Shown here: positions 1 to 14,894 of the stretch, in pieces
Numbering within the stretch: the first letter of the stretch is position 1
How the letters are laid out: each line of letters starts with the position of its first letter
From: Neodiprion pinetum
Lineage: Eukaryota > Arthropoda > Insecta > Hymenoptera > Diprionidae
NCBI RefSeq assembly: GCF_021155775.2
Contig: NC_060236.1
Location: 17,658,519-17,722,518, forward strand
DNA: 64,000 bases
Direction: 5' to 3'
Program-made: the position numbers and the translations under genes
The notes under the pieces: generated by a model
What the model saw: the letters and a program-made list of their open reading frames with translations, nothing else
What the model was told of the DNA's origin: nothing
Database searches by the model: none

Positions 1-3000
1 AACCGTCAAGCGGATTAGTCAAAAGGCTAACCTAATTTTAGCAAAATTAGTACTGCGGTTTGTCCGGAATCCTACCTACAAAGAAATTATACACTGACCC
101 GTGTGATTGACAATTATGAAACAAAATTCCTCAAACTGTATTTCAGTAGCGGGAAGTTGTGTTTCAAATTTGAATAAATTATCCCGAAGAATGTAGAAGT
201 TAAGAATTTGATCTAAGTTCGAACGTTCGCAATATTGAAAATAAATGTGGAAAAGGTCTGACAAAGTTACTGGAACATCATCCGAATTTCACCCATTACA
301 ATGAAGCGGTTTGTTTGGTATCGTGACAAAATTTGTACACCAGCATACACGTGCATGGAATTTGGAAAACTTAAAATACTCGCAAACAAGTTTGTACGGG
401 TCATGAAGCATGTCTCCAACGCGTTGTCAGAATCTTTCTTACATCACGGTGGTTCGTAATAACAGAAATTCAATCGTTTATATCCATAACTCATGCAACT
501 ATCACCGATCTACCGTAACACAAGTGGTGAAATGTCAAATTGAGCCCACAGTCAAGATAAAAATCCACACACTGTAAGAAACGGTGGCATTAAAATAAAC
601 CAATGATGGTCGGAGCCGTTGATGCAGTAAAAAAAGACAGTAAAAAATTGCTACGATTTATTATTTTTAGCCTTCAAGGAAAATATTTCACCATCTCAAA
701 GGTCTCATGTACAGGGTAGCGAGGCTGGATATTAGGGACATTATTACTTGAAAGGGAAATTTCGACATTCCATTTCTACTCGGACAACTGTTTCTCAAGA
801 TATGGTTAGAAATCATAAAAGAATGACAAAAAAGTGCAAAAATCATCATATTCGACGTGGCGCTGCAGCAAAAAAAAAAAAAAATTCTTGGGGGTGAAAT
901 ACGCCTGAAGTAATGAAATGACAAAAAGACATTTTTTTTTTTACATCGATTAGATTTCAAAATATAACGATTTTTAACTGTTATGAATTTTTTTGGATAC
1001 TAGGGAGTGGCCCCTCATGCCCAAATTAATTTGTATGAGAGGTCTTTTGGTAATGAATACCCACGATTTTTTTTTGTCAGTATCCGTGCATTGAGTTTTA
1101 AGATAAAAAAACAAATGCACGAATTATCGTTTTTTTACCCCCTGGAAAGGAGGGAGGGCGTTATGGAGTTACAAATCGCTGGACACATGTTCTTACGACT
1201 TAAGAAATATTTCTGAACGGATAGTTTGAAAATCTCGAGATAGGGGCGATTGGCCCCTCTTAACCAGGAATATCCTTACAGTCTATTAGAAGTTAACACC
1301 GCACTTTTCTTACAGTGAGTGATGTTGAGAACGTTTCATAAAGCCATCTAAACATGTCGAAAATGAATTTTGGATGCTTTGACATAATCGGGGTTTCATA
1401 TCTGTTCATGGCGTCAGAATGCCGTACATGATTTTTTATTCATCAGCCGCATCCTCCATTTCATTGTAAGCATCACTGCATTGTGTAATGGATTTACAAA
1501 GGGTTCTATCCGCGTCCTCATCTAGTTTTCTGTGTACAGAACGAGATCTAGGATACAGCCATTCACTCAATTCCGAAGATACAGACCGTGGAAGTCGTAG
1601 GTAACATTTAACAAGGCGGGGCATTCAATTACCTAACCCTCTTTCTATCGCCCCTTTGCCTTCCGCCAGTTCCCGAACCCTCGTCGTGCAGCCGCGCTCT
1701 GTCATCCTCTTGCTCCCGGCTGAAAACCCCGTTCCAGACCAGAAACTAAACTGAAGATGAGCCAAACTCATCCCCTACTCGGCTAACCGCTGAACGACCG
1801 AATCCTACTCGTCCTACCGAAGGACTCGAGACTCTCTCGAACGTGTTCAAGTAACCATTCCTAACTTTGTACTACTCGGCGATTGTTATAAAAGATGCAC
1901 CGTTCGTCGTTACTGTACCATTTGTGACCACTGTTATAAGATTCTAGAAACATTCGTTGATGCGATTTTTAATCACTTTAATTATTCTATTCGTCACTAA
2001 AATCCAACTTTGTGCAAGTATTGAAGAGGAGTATTCCGAGTATTCATACTTGATACACCTTGTGCTGTTCAAAAGTCGGTATTCCGCATAAAACCGAACA
2101 CTCTTGTTCAATTTGTGGTCGTAAGCTTCGATTACATGTAATGAATACAGCCACAACTGGTACTCATTTTACTACTATCATCTAGGTTGCTTAATCCTGG
2201 AATAGGTTATGGTATAGAAGACTCGACTCGAATTTTTTTGGATATTTCAGAATAGTGCAGAGAACAAACGTACACCACCCACACGTATAAGAAAAACTCA
2301 TCTATCGCACCAGTTGAAATGATTTCATCTGGGTTTCAACTTTCTCTGAGGTGCGCGTTGCGAATACTTATTTTTTGTAAAACAATACATCTAAAGTATT
2401 TTTCAGTCGTATAAATCGATCAGCATTTCAGTTAGCGATGATGATTATTAAACAGATGGCTGTTTTCCGATATGAAAAAGCAGTTTTTGGGGTGAACAAT
2501 CTGTATTCCATTCTTTATGTTAAAAATTTCGAGGATTATAAACTTTGTGTAAACCTATGTAAATCCCACTATTAGATCATCTGACAGAGAATTAAAAATG
2601 TGAAGAATGACTGTAGCGTATTATGAACTTTTCAATTTTTCTTTTAACTAACTTTCCAATGAGAGCTTACGAATGACAGTAATACTTCGTCTAAACCAAT
2701 CCAGTAATACATATTTTCAGTAAAGATTTCTATACAAAATAACCGCCATAACGATAATTTGAACTCGGAATGTAAAATTCATTATTATACCTGAACCAAC
2801 CTGTATTCAACGTTTTCACATTCAGAAATGCATAACAATTGGCAAAGTACTATAAAAATTTACTTCATCGCACGAGTACGACGTGGGACCATTGACTGAT
2901 GAAAATGCGTGTCGGCCCGTGACAAGTTTACAATCCGTTTTTATGTGGCTCTATTACATCGGTGAATATTTCATGACTTGAAACACGGTGTTCGGATATT

Positions 3001-6000
3001 GGTGGATGGTTCGATCCCCTCACTAGAGAACAGCCTAACTCGAGATAACTTTTATGGTCATCCCCGCTGCGGCTGAGGTTGCTCATTACATTCATTTACA
3101 TACCTATAGAGGCTAATATCTCAGCCCTCCGTGTGAAATATACCTGACTGCGATGAGAATAGGCCCAAGTTAACTATGCCCACGATTTTTACGGCCCAAT
3201 CTCCGTAAATTTACGTACAATTTGTTCGGCGTTTCGAAGGCGTTACCACAAATATTCCATTTTATTACTCACCTTTTATTACTCACCTTTATTGCGTCTG
3301 GCGAGAACTATTCACACCCTGATCTGAGCCCGGCTTGCAACGAAAAAAAACTCACCGAAAGACACTTCTTAGGTACGAGTTTTTTGACGCCATCTTGTTC
3401 GTAAGGAAAACAATGAAAGACTGAAAAGGAGACCCCAAACCTCTGCTTATACTTAGCTTTTAATTTTACCCAGCCTAAGCGTCCAATTGTTCATGGATTT
3501 ATACCGTTTCGTGCTTTAAACTAATTTTCGCAGCTGTAAGTAGTGGTTGACAATTGATGACAGTTAATTCATGAAAACAGATTAAAATTATGTTACGAGT
3601 ATCAAATCCTTGCCTTTATCTGGTGGCTGTTCTCTACAATTTCACTGAGACACTTCTCATATCATGTGCTAATGCTGAATATACATACATAAATACATAA
3701 ATTTTTGCTCTAAGCCTGAGACTGTCTCAAGGGTCCAGGAGAAAACCGCTTTCGTCAACTCGGACTGATTTCAAGAAAAATACAAATGAATGTTTGCTTT
3801 CTTATAAGAGTACATTCGAAAGCAATTCTTCTGGCAGGTTTTTCCTGAACTGATGCTAATTTTCTCATTTAACAGTTGTATTTTCGGAAAGTACTCTGTA
3901 ATGCCACAACAATGGTATCGCTAACTTGTTTTCAATGAAAAATGGAAATAAGCGGTTTTCCCTGTACCCTTTAACTCCAGATATTCATCTACGCCAAGAT
4001 CTTGACCTCACATCATCAATTTATAAGACCACTCTATCCGTGAAGGTCAATCCTACATAGTGAAGGCTAATGTAATTCCAGCCAGCGATCATGTTATTCC
4101 TACTACATTTACTCGTAAACCACAAAGAGTCGTGCTCAAATTCCAGAAAAGGAATTGCTAATGTGCCGGGCAAATGAAATGGTAGAGCTTGCACAATTTT
4201 TCTACTAACTTTACAATGGAGTGATGGAATACCGACATCAAAAAACTGTTGTCATTTTCACGATATTGTATGGAAGATCATATATATAATTTCGGTATTC
4301 CAATTTTAGAGTATTCGCAGCAAATATACGTCAATGTCGTTGTCATCACGATAGCGTGACTGTAATAGATTCTGTAGTTGCTCTATATAGCTAGAAGTTT
4401 ACAACGCTGATATCGTAACTCCAGTAATATCCTTTTCCTTGCACCTAGTGCTAAAAATAGAGGTCAACGTTAAAGATTCTTCACCCAAGCGATGGGCTCA
4501 TGCGCAGCTTTGGAGCGTTTTACCTGAACACCGGATAAGGAGACCACGTTTAGGTATGCGTAGGCTGAGCATCTTATGTGACAAATCGAGGTATTCATCA
4601 AGAGGTCCAGGACTATGTACGAACTCAACCGGTTAGTCATCCATGAGCGATGGTTATAACTTATACAGGCTCGCAGTGCACCCACTGACCATTCTTCATT
4701 GTGACCGTGTTCATGATGGAGAGAACGAATGCAACTCGGGTTTCAAGCACTCATATGTGCGAGTGTTTGATGGGATGAAAGAAATCTAACAAGACCCGTT
4801 TCTTGCAGCAACGTCTCTTCGCGATGGTCTGCCCTCCAGATTTGATATCTTCTCTTCTTCCGTGTAGCCTGACGCGCTTTGATTTGGTCCGCCTTGATCC
4901 GACCACAAAGATCAACAACTGCGGACTGCGATTATCACACTCGATTGAATTTATAACCGGACCCCTTTACCATTCATCCGAGAGTCTGTGATATCTTTTC
5001 GCATTGGATTGTGTCCGGATCTGGCGACTTGTGATTTCATTACCATACTTCCTAAAGGAAAATGATTCCGCTTTTGCCTCGTTGGAGAAAAAACAATACA
5101 TGCAACAGAGCTTTTCTGAGCATTACATGCGTTTCGGAACCCAATGAACAGCTATAACAGATAGTTTTCAGATCCACGATTAGGATGCTTTTTTCTCTAC
5201 ACGAATTTTGTGATTAGTCATTCAAGATGTGCCACTGTCAGATGTTTGAATCGCATTGGATACAGAGTACAGTTTTCCGGTCGGCTGATTGTGAGTGTGA
5301 TATAAGTCATTGTGGCATTTTGGAAACATTGACACATCGATGCATATTTTGCTGAGTGAAGTAGCGTTCAAAAAACATCTATGAACTTGGTGTAGGTCCA
5401 TCTTATACCATACCAATACCATTCATCGTGGTAATCAACCAGCTTTAACGAGATCAGCGGTACCTATTCTTTATTCATTCAGCAAGTTTGTCATTTGGGT
5501 AAAGAGGAACTTGACGTTAGCGTGATTGACGTACCTATGATTGAATTGTACTGTAAGTACGTTTCGACAGTTTCATCACGACTTTAAAATTAGTATGACT
5601 GTTAACGGAACAAATAATTGCCATAAAATGGATGTTTCACAACTTTCCAGTGACTATAGAGGTGCTCAGTTTTCAGAATATGAGTAAGTTTTGGTATGTT
5701 TAATGATTTACTGAATTTCAGATAAATGTACGGTTGGTAAATAACGCTGTTTCCAGAAAGCCCATTGTTACGTTGACGTTACGAATTACAAGCTATAAAA
5801 TACACTACCAGTTTTATAAAAAAGTCAATTATCCAGATGTCATCTGTATTTCGAAAAAAAAGCTTTTAAGACTCAAAAGTAAGTACTTCTCCCATAAGCC
5901 GCTGTGTCGAAAATTCGAAACTGCACGCTTTTTTCCGTTTTTTCCTTATTAAGCCGATAACCCAGTGTGATGTGTTGCATACGCAATATATTTTTCGGTA

Positions 6001-7476
6001 CACTTTCGGTCGAGAAAAATATTATTTGAACTACAGGTATGCATGATATACCCACAAACATGAATTTTTTTCTGTCACAATCAGTATCTCGGCTGAGATA
6101 AGCTATAACCTTCATATCTGTCGAGACGATTTTTCTGAAGCTGGGTCAGCCTCACGTCTCACATCACCTTGGACAGTGTGATTTGACGCGTAATAACGTT
6201 TATTCTTTATGGGGGCATCGTTCGTGGCGCGCAATTAACGCTAATCTCCGTGGTACGTCCAATTCGTCAAGTGCGTCAAGGGTGACAGCGTCGGAAAAAC
6301 TAAATTGTCGGAGTCTCTGCTTTTCGCACCTCTTTTACCTGAGTTCTGCGTTCTTGACGTCACGGGTGATGAACTGATTCACCCCACGACTCAACGGACC
6401 GTATGAAGTATAAATTTTCGTCGGACGTTGACGTGAAATCGTGAGGCTCATCCCAGGACAGTATACTTATGTTTAATAACAGTCTGGAATTAACGGTATT
6501 CGGATCAGGATGCAAGTATAATAACCTCCTTGTGGTCTCGTAGCAACATATCGAGTATCACTTACACAAGATGATATAACATCAGCGTAACATCCAAAGC
6601 AGCAACATTCGCGGTAGAAGATCGTACATGTACATGTTTTTTTCTAGTGAAAGTTGACATTGAAATAATAATTTATTATTATTTTATTATATAATTTATT
6701 AATAATATATATTAAAAATAAGTTTGAATGCATGATCTTCTATTTTTAATAATAATTCCGTCGTTATAATTATGTTCCACATTTCTCGATTATCGTCATG
6801 ATAATTTTTTTCTTTCCTTATTTACATTTAAATATCAATGCTTCAAATTGACAACTTTAACGATCTGATTTATTAATGTAAGGCTGAAGCCGACCATTGA
6901 AAATATATTTTCTGGCTAAAATGATGAAAATTGAAAAACTGTATTCGCAGGCAAATGGTTTTGAAGCTATTTTATTTGGACGTCCTACAACCAAACGTAA
7001 GTAAGATGCAAGAACAATGAAACTGAAATCCTCGTTGCTGCACTTTTCACGCTTCTAACGACAAATGGCCCACCTGGAAAATGTCTAGTCCAATTGAACT
7101 ACAAAATCTATCACGAGATAAGAAATTCATATCTTGATACATCAAAGTTGAAGCGTCTGTTCTCCCGTATGCTAATTCCAGACCGGGCCATCGACATAAT
7201 ATGAGTTTGGTATTCTGAAAAAATATATAGGAACTTCGGGGGGAATATTCTGCGCAAAGGATTGTTAACCATAATATCAAAATATACGTAGAATATACTG
7301 TGCTATCTGCGAGAAAGAAGTAAAATGTGCAAACTCGGACTTAGATCACGGGGTTATTGTTAGAGAGAGTGCTATTGATCGCCTTTGTTTGAAAAACAAA
7401 AATATTTCTGTATGACAAAAACGGCGATTTTCCTGCAATAAAGAGGTTGGGAATTAAGATGGCTGCAGTAAGTAAT
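1..7476. other. gene-poor stretch, no supported gene
   Basis: I see no coding exon that I can support here. Open frames are short, have no recognisable domain and lie in AT-rich sequence. The most coding-like is a 62-codon minus-strand frame (1436-1624) rich in Arg, Ser and Glu, whose stop codon overlaps an AATAAA; it matches nothing I know. A GC-richer patch at 1640-1830 and another around 4480-4690 may be decayed coding or element sequence. Confidence 0.5.
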
Positions 7477-7850
7477 GTACACTTGGGGACAATGAATCTG
7501 AGACGGCTAATTTTTTACGCCAGACAGTTATGTTGGCAACACAGAGAAACCTACAGCGCCACAGTCGGCTGAGCGCGAAACTAACTCAATCTCGATAAAC
7601 GTAACATAACCCATGATCGTCGAATCTAGCCTTGGAATATCGCGGGGATAATGACTTGTTGGATTGACACGTATGACACGTATTTTAAGATCAGATTCGA
7701 CGGTCATGGGTTATGTTATGCTTATTGAGATTGACAATGAGTCTGTTTCGCGCTCGGCCGACTATGGCGCTGTAGGTTTCTCTGTGTTGCCAACATAACT
7801 GTCTAGTGTTAAAAATTAGCCGTCTCAGATCCATTGTCCCAAAGTGCATC
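7477..7850. repeat. 374-bp foldback (palindromic) MITE-like element
   Basis: The left arm (7477-7633) and right arm (about 7689-7850) are inverted copies of each other. Both carry the words GAGACGGCTAATTTTT, ATGTTGGCAACACAGAGAAA and CATAACCCATGA in matching order, with roughly 55 bp between the arms. TAAT lies directly outside both ends (7473-7476 and 7851-7854) and may be the target-site duplication. No coding capacity is seen, so this looks like a non-autonomous foldback DNA element. The superfamily is undetermined. Confidence 0.8.
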
Positions 7851-10800
7851 TAATAATCAAAAAATTATGGTACCGGTCGTTACTCATGCGAATAAGTCAA
7901 TTCCTCAGGCTCTCTTTCATAATCTGATCATTATCGATTAACAAACAGGACCGTATTTTGTGTGATTTTCATTAAGCATCCAAGAAATACGCTCCAGCGT
8001 GAATGGAGCAACATCAAGATTCGCGTCGAACGTGAACTCTCCTTACATCTCTATCACTCTCTGGCCGAACCTCTAACCTAACTGAGATGGTCGTACGGTC
8101 TTTGCCCTGCAGTCCCCCCAAATCGCTTATCCATCCTATCAATTCCAGTCGATAACGCTTGATTGAGGTTGATTGTATGACAGCGTCTAGGCATCCGGCC
8201 CGGTAGCATCCCTGAAAGTGTAAGCACGCTGCTCTTCGTCTTTGGTGGCGTAGCATCAATATCCACAAACTGCCCGTCTCGGGAATTCCGATACCCTCAA
8301 CCGCGCACAGCATGAGTCACCTGGATATCAAGTTCACGCTCCCTCCAATTGATTGTTAGCCAATCTGTACAGTTTGTCTATTTGGCTTAGTCACAGCCGG
8401 GTTTACGCACAAAATGACGTCGTACCGAAAATAAGTACGCTCCCGAAAACATCGGGGCTGCTGTTCGTTTGAGCGTTTCATTATGAGTCACGCCCAATAT
8501 TTTTAGCATGGTTTTGAGAGTTTAAAATTGCGAACATTATTAGAACACCGACAATTTTTTTGAAAAGTCAATAAATTCTGAGTCAATACCGGACAGCTAG
8601 GCCAGATTGTTGTTGAATCTCTTGTATCAAGCAGTTGTTGGCAGTGACAATGGAATTACGTCAACATAAATCTGAGGTATAAAATGATATGTCAAAATCC
8701 GATTAGAGAAGACACTTTCGAAAATATTTTTTATCGGCCCAAGCAGAAATATATTTACGAAACTCTAATGTTGCAGATATTCAATACTTATATAATTGTA
8801 AGTCATGGTAAACGAGATAATTTTTTTAACTGTATACCGCAGTATATAATGCTGCATAAATCTATTTTACCGTATCGCTTTTCAGTAATTATTATGCACG
8901 CACTGCAGTATAGTTTTCCCAATCTACTTTCGAAGATGGTAAAGGCATACTTAAGATAGCATCTTTCCCAGTCACACTTCGAGATGGCGTCTCTTTTCGT
9001 CGGTCTAAATTTGAAGCAGTGTCTTATTCAGTCACATTTTAAGATACCACGTTACACCTCTATCGTGTCAACATCTTGAACATAACGTTCATTCGGTAAA
9101 TTTTACCGAAACATTTCCCCAGAAACTATGCATCGTTTATACTTCATCAAGTGGTCGGTCAGGAATTCAGGAACCTTAAGGGGTTGCACTTCTATTACGA
9201 GCATCGAAACAGGCTGATTTTCATAAATTAATTTCGGAAAAACTACTGATGCAATACTGTTACTTTCTTTGACAACGACTCGTGCACACGTTGAGAAGGG
9301 TCTTCAAACTACGTTTTTCGAAACGGTGTACACGATATCTCGAACTGTAATCGATGAATCTACTCAAGGTTTGATACACATATTCGAAAGAATAGTGCTT
9401 TTCAGCCGACGAACGATTTTATCGTTTTCACGTTTTGTTTAACAGTCATTAATAATAATACAACGTATTCTTGAGCCGCAAACGTTGAAAAAACTTCAGC
9501 AATTTTTCATCGTTATCAATGAGGAAAAAAAGAGCTTCGTCAGTCGAAAACTAATGCAATGTACTTAATGCACATATTTTTTTTTATGTCAGACTATCCA
9601 TACTTGCGATATCATGTACAACAATCGACTGGACACGAAAATCATCGAAAGTCGCGAAGAGACATATATCTGTATCAAATTGTTTTTCTTTACGAAAAAA
9701 TTTTTTGGACACACTTCGCAACGTGTACTTGAGTTGATATCATAAAAATTGTTAATATTGCAGCCATACCTTTTCCGAAAATAATTTGTGAAAATTAGTC
9801 TGTTTCAACACTCATCACAATAGGGTACCCTCTTTAACCGAACCATTCGACTTGTTACAACAAAAAATGTCTTCGATATAGATATGAAATATCGCTTCTC
9901 TGTCAAAATCCAACTGTTTTTCAAATTTTCAATCGACCATTTTGAATCCGCAATTCTGAATTCTAGGAATGTGATTCCAGATTTGAATTCAGCAATGTCA
10001 AAAATCTCAAGCTACCCTAACACGATCAAATCGTTGAAGTGTGAATGTGTTGTCATAAAGCCAGAAAAAAGGCACTGATTTTTTCCGCATATTTATATGC
10101 GGTATCACTGACAGTCAAGGAGTTCATAAAGCTTCCTCGTATGGTTCTTGAAAAACCAACTTCTCATCTACACTCATGTTCTTCGGGGAATAAAATTCGA
10201 TCTATGATAAGACACCGACGTATACTTTTCATTCTCCAGGACATTGAAGAAGTGCGAAAAGCTTCCCTCGGGTGATTCGACAGGAAGCCCAAACGCCCTC
10301 GGCAGCGAGGCGAAATCCATCGGCATCTATATCGCCAATTCGGCCCAAGTGCCTTATTCTGAAATGTTGTCACTTGTCACGGTGAAACGGCGATACGAGC
10401 GATAGGAAGGAATGTTATGGCATTGGATAATATTTTCAAATACGTTTTGGACCATGCAAACAAACTGCATCTGTTCTAGATTGTAAAATAAAAAGATTCC
10501 ATCGTGAAGTAGAAGTAATGAAATTAAAAGAAACTGTACGTAAGTCGATGTATCTGGCGCCATTCAGCATTCAATTCGGTTATTTAACTTGTAAGTCACG
10601 ATTGAGTTTCATTCAATTCAATTGCTATTTCGGTAAATGATCAATACTTGAAACTAAAAATATTATCAATCAGATATTTTTCAACCATTTGTTAAAGTAT
10701 GATATTCTTGAAATCTTCTCAACCCACTAAAGTTCTCGAGTTTCTTTTTATTGTCTTCCGAGTCATTTTAAAAATTATATCAACATTTATTTAGAAGTAA

Positions 10801-11807
10801 TGAGTTAAGAAACTAATGGTCGCAAATTAATTGTGTTTTTCAAAAAAATTTACATTGTTCGCGTTAATTATCAGCACAAAAGTTTTAACCGTTGCATCAT
10901 TAATAATATTACCATTCTGAAAAGTATATTACCTGACAATGAGATTTACATTAACAGTGATTCATGTTGATTTTTATCAGGTGGAATGACGCGTATAATA
11001 TAATTGCTACTCGTGTATGGTTTACTTTCTGAATAGCGTTACGTACCTGCCTAAAACTACATATCAGTGAATGTATAATATTTTATAATATAAATGTATA
11101 ATTCTAAAGTAAGTACTCGTTTGGGGTGCAAATCCATTTCACAATTCTAATTATAGAACGTACCCGCCAGTAGGGCAGCTTATTCTGAACTCCAGAGCTC
11201 GTGTAAATGTCATCATCAATCAGCGACGTGTGAGCCATCAACCGTAGTAATCATTTAATGCATTATCTAGTGAATCGTATAGTGTTTTATATTATATTTA
11301 TAGTGCCTGAATTTTGTCAGACCGCGATGTTTTTAGATAGCATGAGATGGCAACAAAAAATCACTTATGAGTTTTTCACAAAATTATACCAAAATATCGT
11401 CAATGAGCTATTTCAGCACTTCTACTTTTTGTGATATCGTGTATTATATATTAAGAAGAAAAAAAAACAATTATCTTTCATACCAATATTGTTTAGCCAT
11501 TCTCGAAACGTGTCCCATTTTAATGTCACGCCTTGTGATGTTCAATATGAAGCAAATTATTATAAAAGTACCATTTGTTGAGTGAAAACTTCTGAAATTA
11601 TACTTATGTATAGTCACACTAATAGAATCATTCTTCTCACTAACCACTTAATAACAGAAAGTGTATGCTTAGATTCATTATTTGTTATGTACGGTACCAT
11701 AATTGTGCGATCTAAATCGTAATATCTCAGTTACAGGAAGCCTCGAATTTCTTTCGAATTCAAATGTACTTTAACTATTCAATTATGTCAAGAAAAGTCA
11801 CACAATG

Positions 11808-11808
<1 letters not shown>
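7851..11808. other. gene-poor stretch, no supported gene
   Basis: No convincing exon is visible. GC-richer patches at 8030-8310 and 10240-10370 give short open frames on both strands (up to 99 codons) without recognisable domains. The 9060-9720 portion reads like old repeat sequence. Confidence 0.5.

Positions 11809-11886
<78 letters not shown>
11809..11886. repeat. (TA)n microsatellite
   Basis: An uninterrupted TA dinucleotide run of about 39 copies, followed by further TA-rich sequence to about 11900. It is likely to be length-polymorphic. Confidence 0.97.
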
Positions 11887-11889
<3 letters not shown>

Positions 11890-14694
11890 ATTATATATAT
11901 AAAAATAACAGAAATTGAATTTTGGCCGATAAATATCTAATGGAAAAAACTTCCTGCATAGATGCAGTTGATAAAATCATAAAGGGTCCATCTTCGATAG
12001 GTTGTGACATGCACGATTTGCTGAGCACCACTTTGCAATCAAAGAGTCTGTGGATCACCAGGAAACCTTTCTCTTGCATTATGTATGTAACTTCGGTACT
12101 GGGAGAGCAGAACATTAGAAACTCGGATAGGGTGAAAGTCCCGGACAATTCTACGCAACGTAGCATCCGGTTAATCGTAACACTATAATAGAGGCCCTGT
12201 CGTATCGACTCCACCCGGGTCATGCGACCCTTGAGTATGCGATGTGTGCGGTGAATAGTAATTGCTGTTATCTGCCTTAGTCCCTTAGTAATTCTGGGTG
12301 TATTGCTGGTATTTGCCCTACTAATCGTTTAGTTCCATTTATTTGGTAAAACGCGATTCAAAAGGTTAAATGTTCAAACGATATCTAGAAATATCACTGA
12401 CATTTAGGTGATAGTAATTTATAATTATTTTTAGGAGGAAAAATTCTATCCTAAGAAGCGATCTCGATCATTTGCATATATAAGGAAGTGATGAACGTTT
12501 ACATTATCCGTTTTCCGATGTTTCGTGTTTGTGTGATTGTTTCCAATTCTAGTAGGCCGAGTGGAGATTTGTCGCTGCAAAATATTGTGCAGATATTCGA
12601 ATGCGTGACAAATTTCTTTCCAATTTCACATTCGAATGCGTAAATCTGGTGTGAAAGATTCTAATCTTGTATCAGTAACTTCGCGTTATGGCTATTTCTT
12701 TCCTATGATCAAAAAAGAGTCGAGGTATAATCCTACGTTTTAGGGTAGATTTTCCAGCAAGGTCTTTGTGATGAGTACAAAACGTTTTTGACTAGTACGA
12801 GCATCGACAAACAAATAACAACACATGTATGTGAGTATTATTTTTTGCAACAAAATAAGAAAATCTCAATGCGAGGGTATTTTGAAAAAATACTCTCTTA
12901 GTATGCGTTCTGCATTACCGATATGTCTAACTGATGTACCGACGTTATGTTCTATCTTTCGATATCCTATTCTTTAGAAAGAGATGGCAGTCACGCTTAT
13001 CGACCGATTATGTGATCACACCCACTTCTTGGCTTATCGACCGAGCTGAACAATTTCTGAAATTACCGAGCCACTGCTTCTGCCAGTTCGACCGCTGACC
13101 CGGCACAAAATATTGTCCAGAACTCGCTCTCTAATTCTTGACACGAAGCCAACACCCAAAAGCTCGACTCACAACGAAGACAAGACTCCAAAAGTGCCGA
13201 AGAGAAACCATTCCTCTCCAATTATTCTAACTAATTCTATGAGATTTCAACATTCTTGATTGTTGTACTAGCAATGATTTTCTTTTTTCGCTGTGACAAT
13301 AGTTATCTTATTATACTTAATAATATAATCAATATTGATTCGTGAATTTAGCAGATAAATAATTTAAACAATTTCAAAAATGAATTAACTATCCACATGA
13401 AAACCTGAAATATATCAGAAAATAATTTGGATTTATGGTCCAACGAGAAAATATATCCATGATAAGGAGAGCATTGGAAAAAAATAGGAAGGTAGAATTT
13501 TAACAGATAGACAAGTAACGGATTTAAAATATGATTGGAATATTTCCAAGATACTATTAAATATTTTCAAGATACTTACTATCAACACTCAGGGAATTTT
13601 ATTCAGAATCGTTCCTACCATGAAAAGTACGAATACGGCAAATAATCCACACCTTCTTCGATCTCAGTGCCCACTTCTCCCTTCCTTGTAAACTTGCGCT
13701 GATTATCCTTGCCTTTTGTCCCTGATCCATGGTCTCCCCTGAATCGAATTCCTTTTTATTGAAGAAATTTAAAGACCAGCCTGATTTAAACGTATGTATA
13801 TACGTAACAGCTACAAAGAAAATGGCGTTTATCGTGAAAGAAATTTAAAACTCCTCAAAGGCGATTCGTCTATCGATCCGTGGTATAGGGTTGGTTATTC
13901 TCGTTAACGTGACGCGGTTAGAACGCCTCACTTCTGGGCGAGAAAAAAAAGGAAATCATGAGAAGCACTTTTTATGCTTTAATCAAAATTTGATGTATAT
14001 CGAGCCAAATTACCATCACGTGGCAACCCTGGTGTTACCGCGACGATGAATTTTGTGCTGTGTCACAGCATCTGCATTACACAACTTTTTGCAAAAATAA
14101 AAAAGTCACCGCGGAAATCAATGTATCTTCGTTCGTCGAACGTTGACTGGATACTTTGAGGATACATCAACATGCGGATAGTCAAAACAGCGCTCAAACT
14201 CATAAATTGACAAGCAGAGGCTTGAACTGTAAATTAAGCTCCGATGTGTTTTCAAAGGTACTGCCCACTTCGTATGAAAAAAATTGACAACCGTTTGGAT
14301 TCGGAACGAAACAATTCAGGAATTCATAATCTAAGACGATCACGTTATCCAACACCATTCATTCCTACCAAATTGGTGTTATTTGTCCGATATCAGTGAA
14401 CGATAGTTCATCATTTTCTCCGTAAAAAAATGGTACACGAATCGTTTGATCTGCATCTTTCACATTAAATAAGATACGAGAATGGCAGGCAAATCAAAAC
14501 TTTTGTACCGACTCGCGACATGTGAATTACTGTAATTCCATGAAATTCCTACCTTTCAGTACCGTCTTATCGTAGCAATAAATCATTTGATCGATCAAAT
14601 CACGACAGTCTTCCCAATCAACACAAATGCGAGTAATTCTTTATGTGAAGTAACTTTTACGGAGTTTGATAACGATCGGGACTTCGTTTTTATT
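11887..14694. other. no supported gene; one 145-codon minus-strand open frame
   Basis: Apart from an unassigned minus-strand open frame (12328 down to 11891, discussed in findings), nothing here is recognisable. A TATATAAG directly after an octamer-like ATTTGCAT occurs near 12470-12484 with no gene attached. The region 13030-13200 is richer in GC but broken in all frames. Confidence 0.45.
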
Positions 14695-14894
14695 CTCTAA
14701 ATTTAAATTGGCGAAAATTCCCTGATTCCCAGTTATCAATATACCACTGGAAACAAACCAGTGCAAATAGACCGATGATTCAGTGACTTTTCACCAATGT
14801 GTCACTGACTTCCAACGCATATGCCCTAATTTTTTCTAGCGGTATATTTGTAACTGGGATTTATCAGTGAATTTTCACCGATTCAAATTTAGAG
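14695..14894. repeat. ~200-bp palindromic MITE
   Basis: The left end, starting CTCTAAATTTAAATTGG, and the right end, ending CGATTCAAATTTAGAG, are inverted copies. The similarity runs inward for about 60 bp on each side and includes the shared words CCCAGTTA and AATATACC. There is no open frame. The structure is typical of a small non-autonomous inverted-repeat element. Confidence 0.75.

Noticed and set aside
13650..13730. Minus-strand ATG in good context (MDQGQKARIISASLQGREKW) with a GTGTGG donor as a first exon
   Set aside because: Only 26 codons, a weak donor, and no partner exon could be found.
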